This document shows, piece by piece, positions 63,590 through 64,000 of a stretch of 64,000 nucleotides of DNA. Position numbers and translations under genes: made by a program. Numbering within the stretch: the first letter of the stretch is position 1; each line of letters opens with the position of its first letter. The notes under the pieces are model-generated. The model saw nothing but the letters and a program-made list of their open reading frames with translations, did no database searches and was not told the origin of the DNA. The stretch comes from Acetobacteraceae bacterium ESL0709 (GTDB lineage Bacteria > Pseudomonadota > Alphaproteobacteria > Acetobacterales > Acetobacteraceae): the NCBI GenBank assembly GCA_029433415.1, contig JAQTIA010000003.1:186001-250000 (forward strand). The letters run 5' to 3'.

Positions 63590-63684
63590 GGTCTTTCATG
63601 GCGTGCCTTTAAGAAGACGCCTGAAAGACCAGTCCTGTATGGCCTTATCGCCCTTCTTTTGGGGGTGCGATAAGGCCTTTTTTA
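63590..63684 (+). ncRNA. candidate structured small RNA with terminator
   Basis: Two hairpins in series: GGTCTTTC/GAAAGACC plus GGCGT/ACGCC arms at 63590-63630, then an 11-bp perfect stem GGCCTTATCGC/GCGATAAGGCC (63641-63651 with 63667-63677) followed by a T run. The second is a full Rho-independent terminator with no gene before it, which suggests a small RNA ending here, or the terminator of the lost upstream gene. Confidence 0.4.
63641..63684 (+). terminator. Rho-independent terminator before the CRISPR leader
   Basis: GGCCTTATCGC (63641-63651) pairs perfectly with GCGATAAGGCC (63667-63677), 15-base loop, then TTTTTT. It insulates the array from transcription coming from the left. Confidence 0.88.
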
Positions 63685-63763
63685 TTGCCTATAATGTGAG
63701 CATATAATCGGTAGATTTCTTGACAGGATTTTTCCTATGGAATAACAATCACTTCCAACAAGG
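63685..63763 (+). promoter_or_regulatory. CRISPR leader
   Basis: AT-rich stretch directly before the first repeat with two TATAAT hexamers (63690-63695 and 63703-63708) and a TTGACA at 63720-63725, about 38 bases ahead of the repeat. The intact repeats lie at this end and the degenerate one at the far end, so the leader side is here and transcription runs left to right. Confidence 0.6.
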
Positions 63764-63975
63764 GTGTTCCCCGCACGCGCGGGGATGAACCGAGGTTGAA
63801 ATAGCTCAAGAAATTCTCGAAATGGTGTTCCCCGCACGCGCGGGGATGAACCGAATCATAGGTGGCGTAATCTCAGATAGAGGTAGTGTTCCCCGCACGC
63901 GCGGGGATGAACCGTACATTGGTTGCAACAATTAGCGAACAAACGGGTGTTCCCCGCACGCGCGGGGATACTCCA
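63764..63975 (+). CRISPR. type I-E-like CRISPR array, 4 repeats and 3 spacers
   Basis: 29-base repeats start at 63764, 63825, 63886 and 63947; they begin GTGTTCCCCGCACG, contain the GC-rich palindrome typical of subtype I-E, and end GGGGATGAACCG. Spacers are all 32 bases (63793-63824, 63854-63885, 63915-63946). The fourth repeat is changed in its last six positions (GATACTCCA instead of GATGAACCG), as is usual for the oldest repeat, so the array probably ends at 63975. No cas gene is inside the window. No spacer matches the rest of the window by eye. Confidence 0.96.
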
Positions 63976-64000
63976 AGTTCAACGGTTCCCCTAATCCTTG

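Larger units (their letters stand above)
63145..63763. other. 619-base region before the CRISPR array
   Basis: No convincing gene. It holds a short frame of 47 codons at 63283 without known relatives, an imperfect direct repeat (around GGGAACGGACCGA at 63204 and 63447), two large hairpins at 63590-63684, and the AT-rich leader of the array. Frames on the minus strand at 63310-63561 are open but look like chance. Confidence 0.5.

Overview
The window reads as the chromosome of an alphaproteobacterium, most likely an acetic acid bacterium (Acetobacteraceae) with moderate to low GC. The main evidence is gene order: tpiA-secG-pyrG-kdsA-eno-ftsB, ppiD-trpE-trpG/D-trpC next to tpiA, a pyruvate dehydrogenase operon whose E1-beta subunit carries its own lipoyl domain and which runs on into lpd-lipA-ratA, and the purB/purC/purS/purQ/purL-bolA-grxD series. 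The genus cannot be fixed from the sequence alone.

Layout. 0-2.7 kb: 3' end of uvrC, pgsA, a basic lipoprotein, rpmG. 2.8-8.8 kb (minus strand): ftsB, eno, kdsA, pyrG, secG, tpiA, with a small membrane protein on the plus strand. 8.9-21.6 kb (plus): ppiD, trpE, a trpG-trpD fusion, trpC with an N-terminal extension, then pdhA, pdhB, pdhC, lpd, lipA and ratA/COQ10. 21.7-24.6 kb: a small secreted protein, a soluble lytic transglycosylase and a TerC/YjbE-type membrane protein. 25-37 kb is an AT-richer accessory block: a 2475-residue autotransporter with a (Thr-Pro)47 tract and a recent 294-bp tandem duplication, followed by two paralogous GH39-like glycoside hydrolases; both flanks are long, very AT-rich and gene-free. 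37.3-44.2 kb is the purine cluster, ending in bolA, a monothiol glutaredoxin and a small secreted protein. 44.2-54.2 kb: yraN, hemB, two amino acid permeases, glyA, a DEAD-box helicase, an ELM1-type protein and a large protein of unknown function.

From 54.2 kb to the end the window is accessory again. A tRNA-Val(CAC) is followed by two genes diverging from an S24/cI-like repressor with repeated GTAAG-type inverted repeats between them. After a TonB-dependent receptor comes a decayed phage region: a baseplate V/gp138-like gene with two frameshifts, a baseplate W/gp25-like fragment, and a broken mazEF pair. Between the two baseplate remnants sits a small-gene insert that holds a TonB-C-like secreted protein and a gene cut by an IS5-family element. 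The insertion can be undone on paper: removing the 906-bp element and one 3-bp target copy restores the reading frame. The transposase itself carries a nonsense codon. The window ends with a short type I-E-like CRISPR array (4 repeats, 3 spacers), and a lone degenerate copy of the same repeat lies 5 kb upstream at the edge of the phage remnant. No cas gene is visible.

The most interesting items are the autotransporter/GH39 island, the orphan CRISPR-like repeat, the layered prophage remnant with its reconstructable IS insertion, and the repressor switch beside tRNA-Val.
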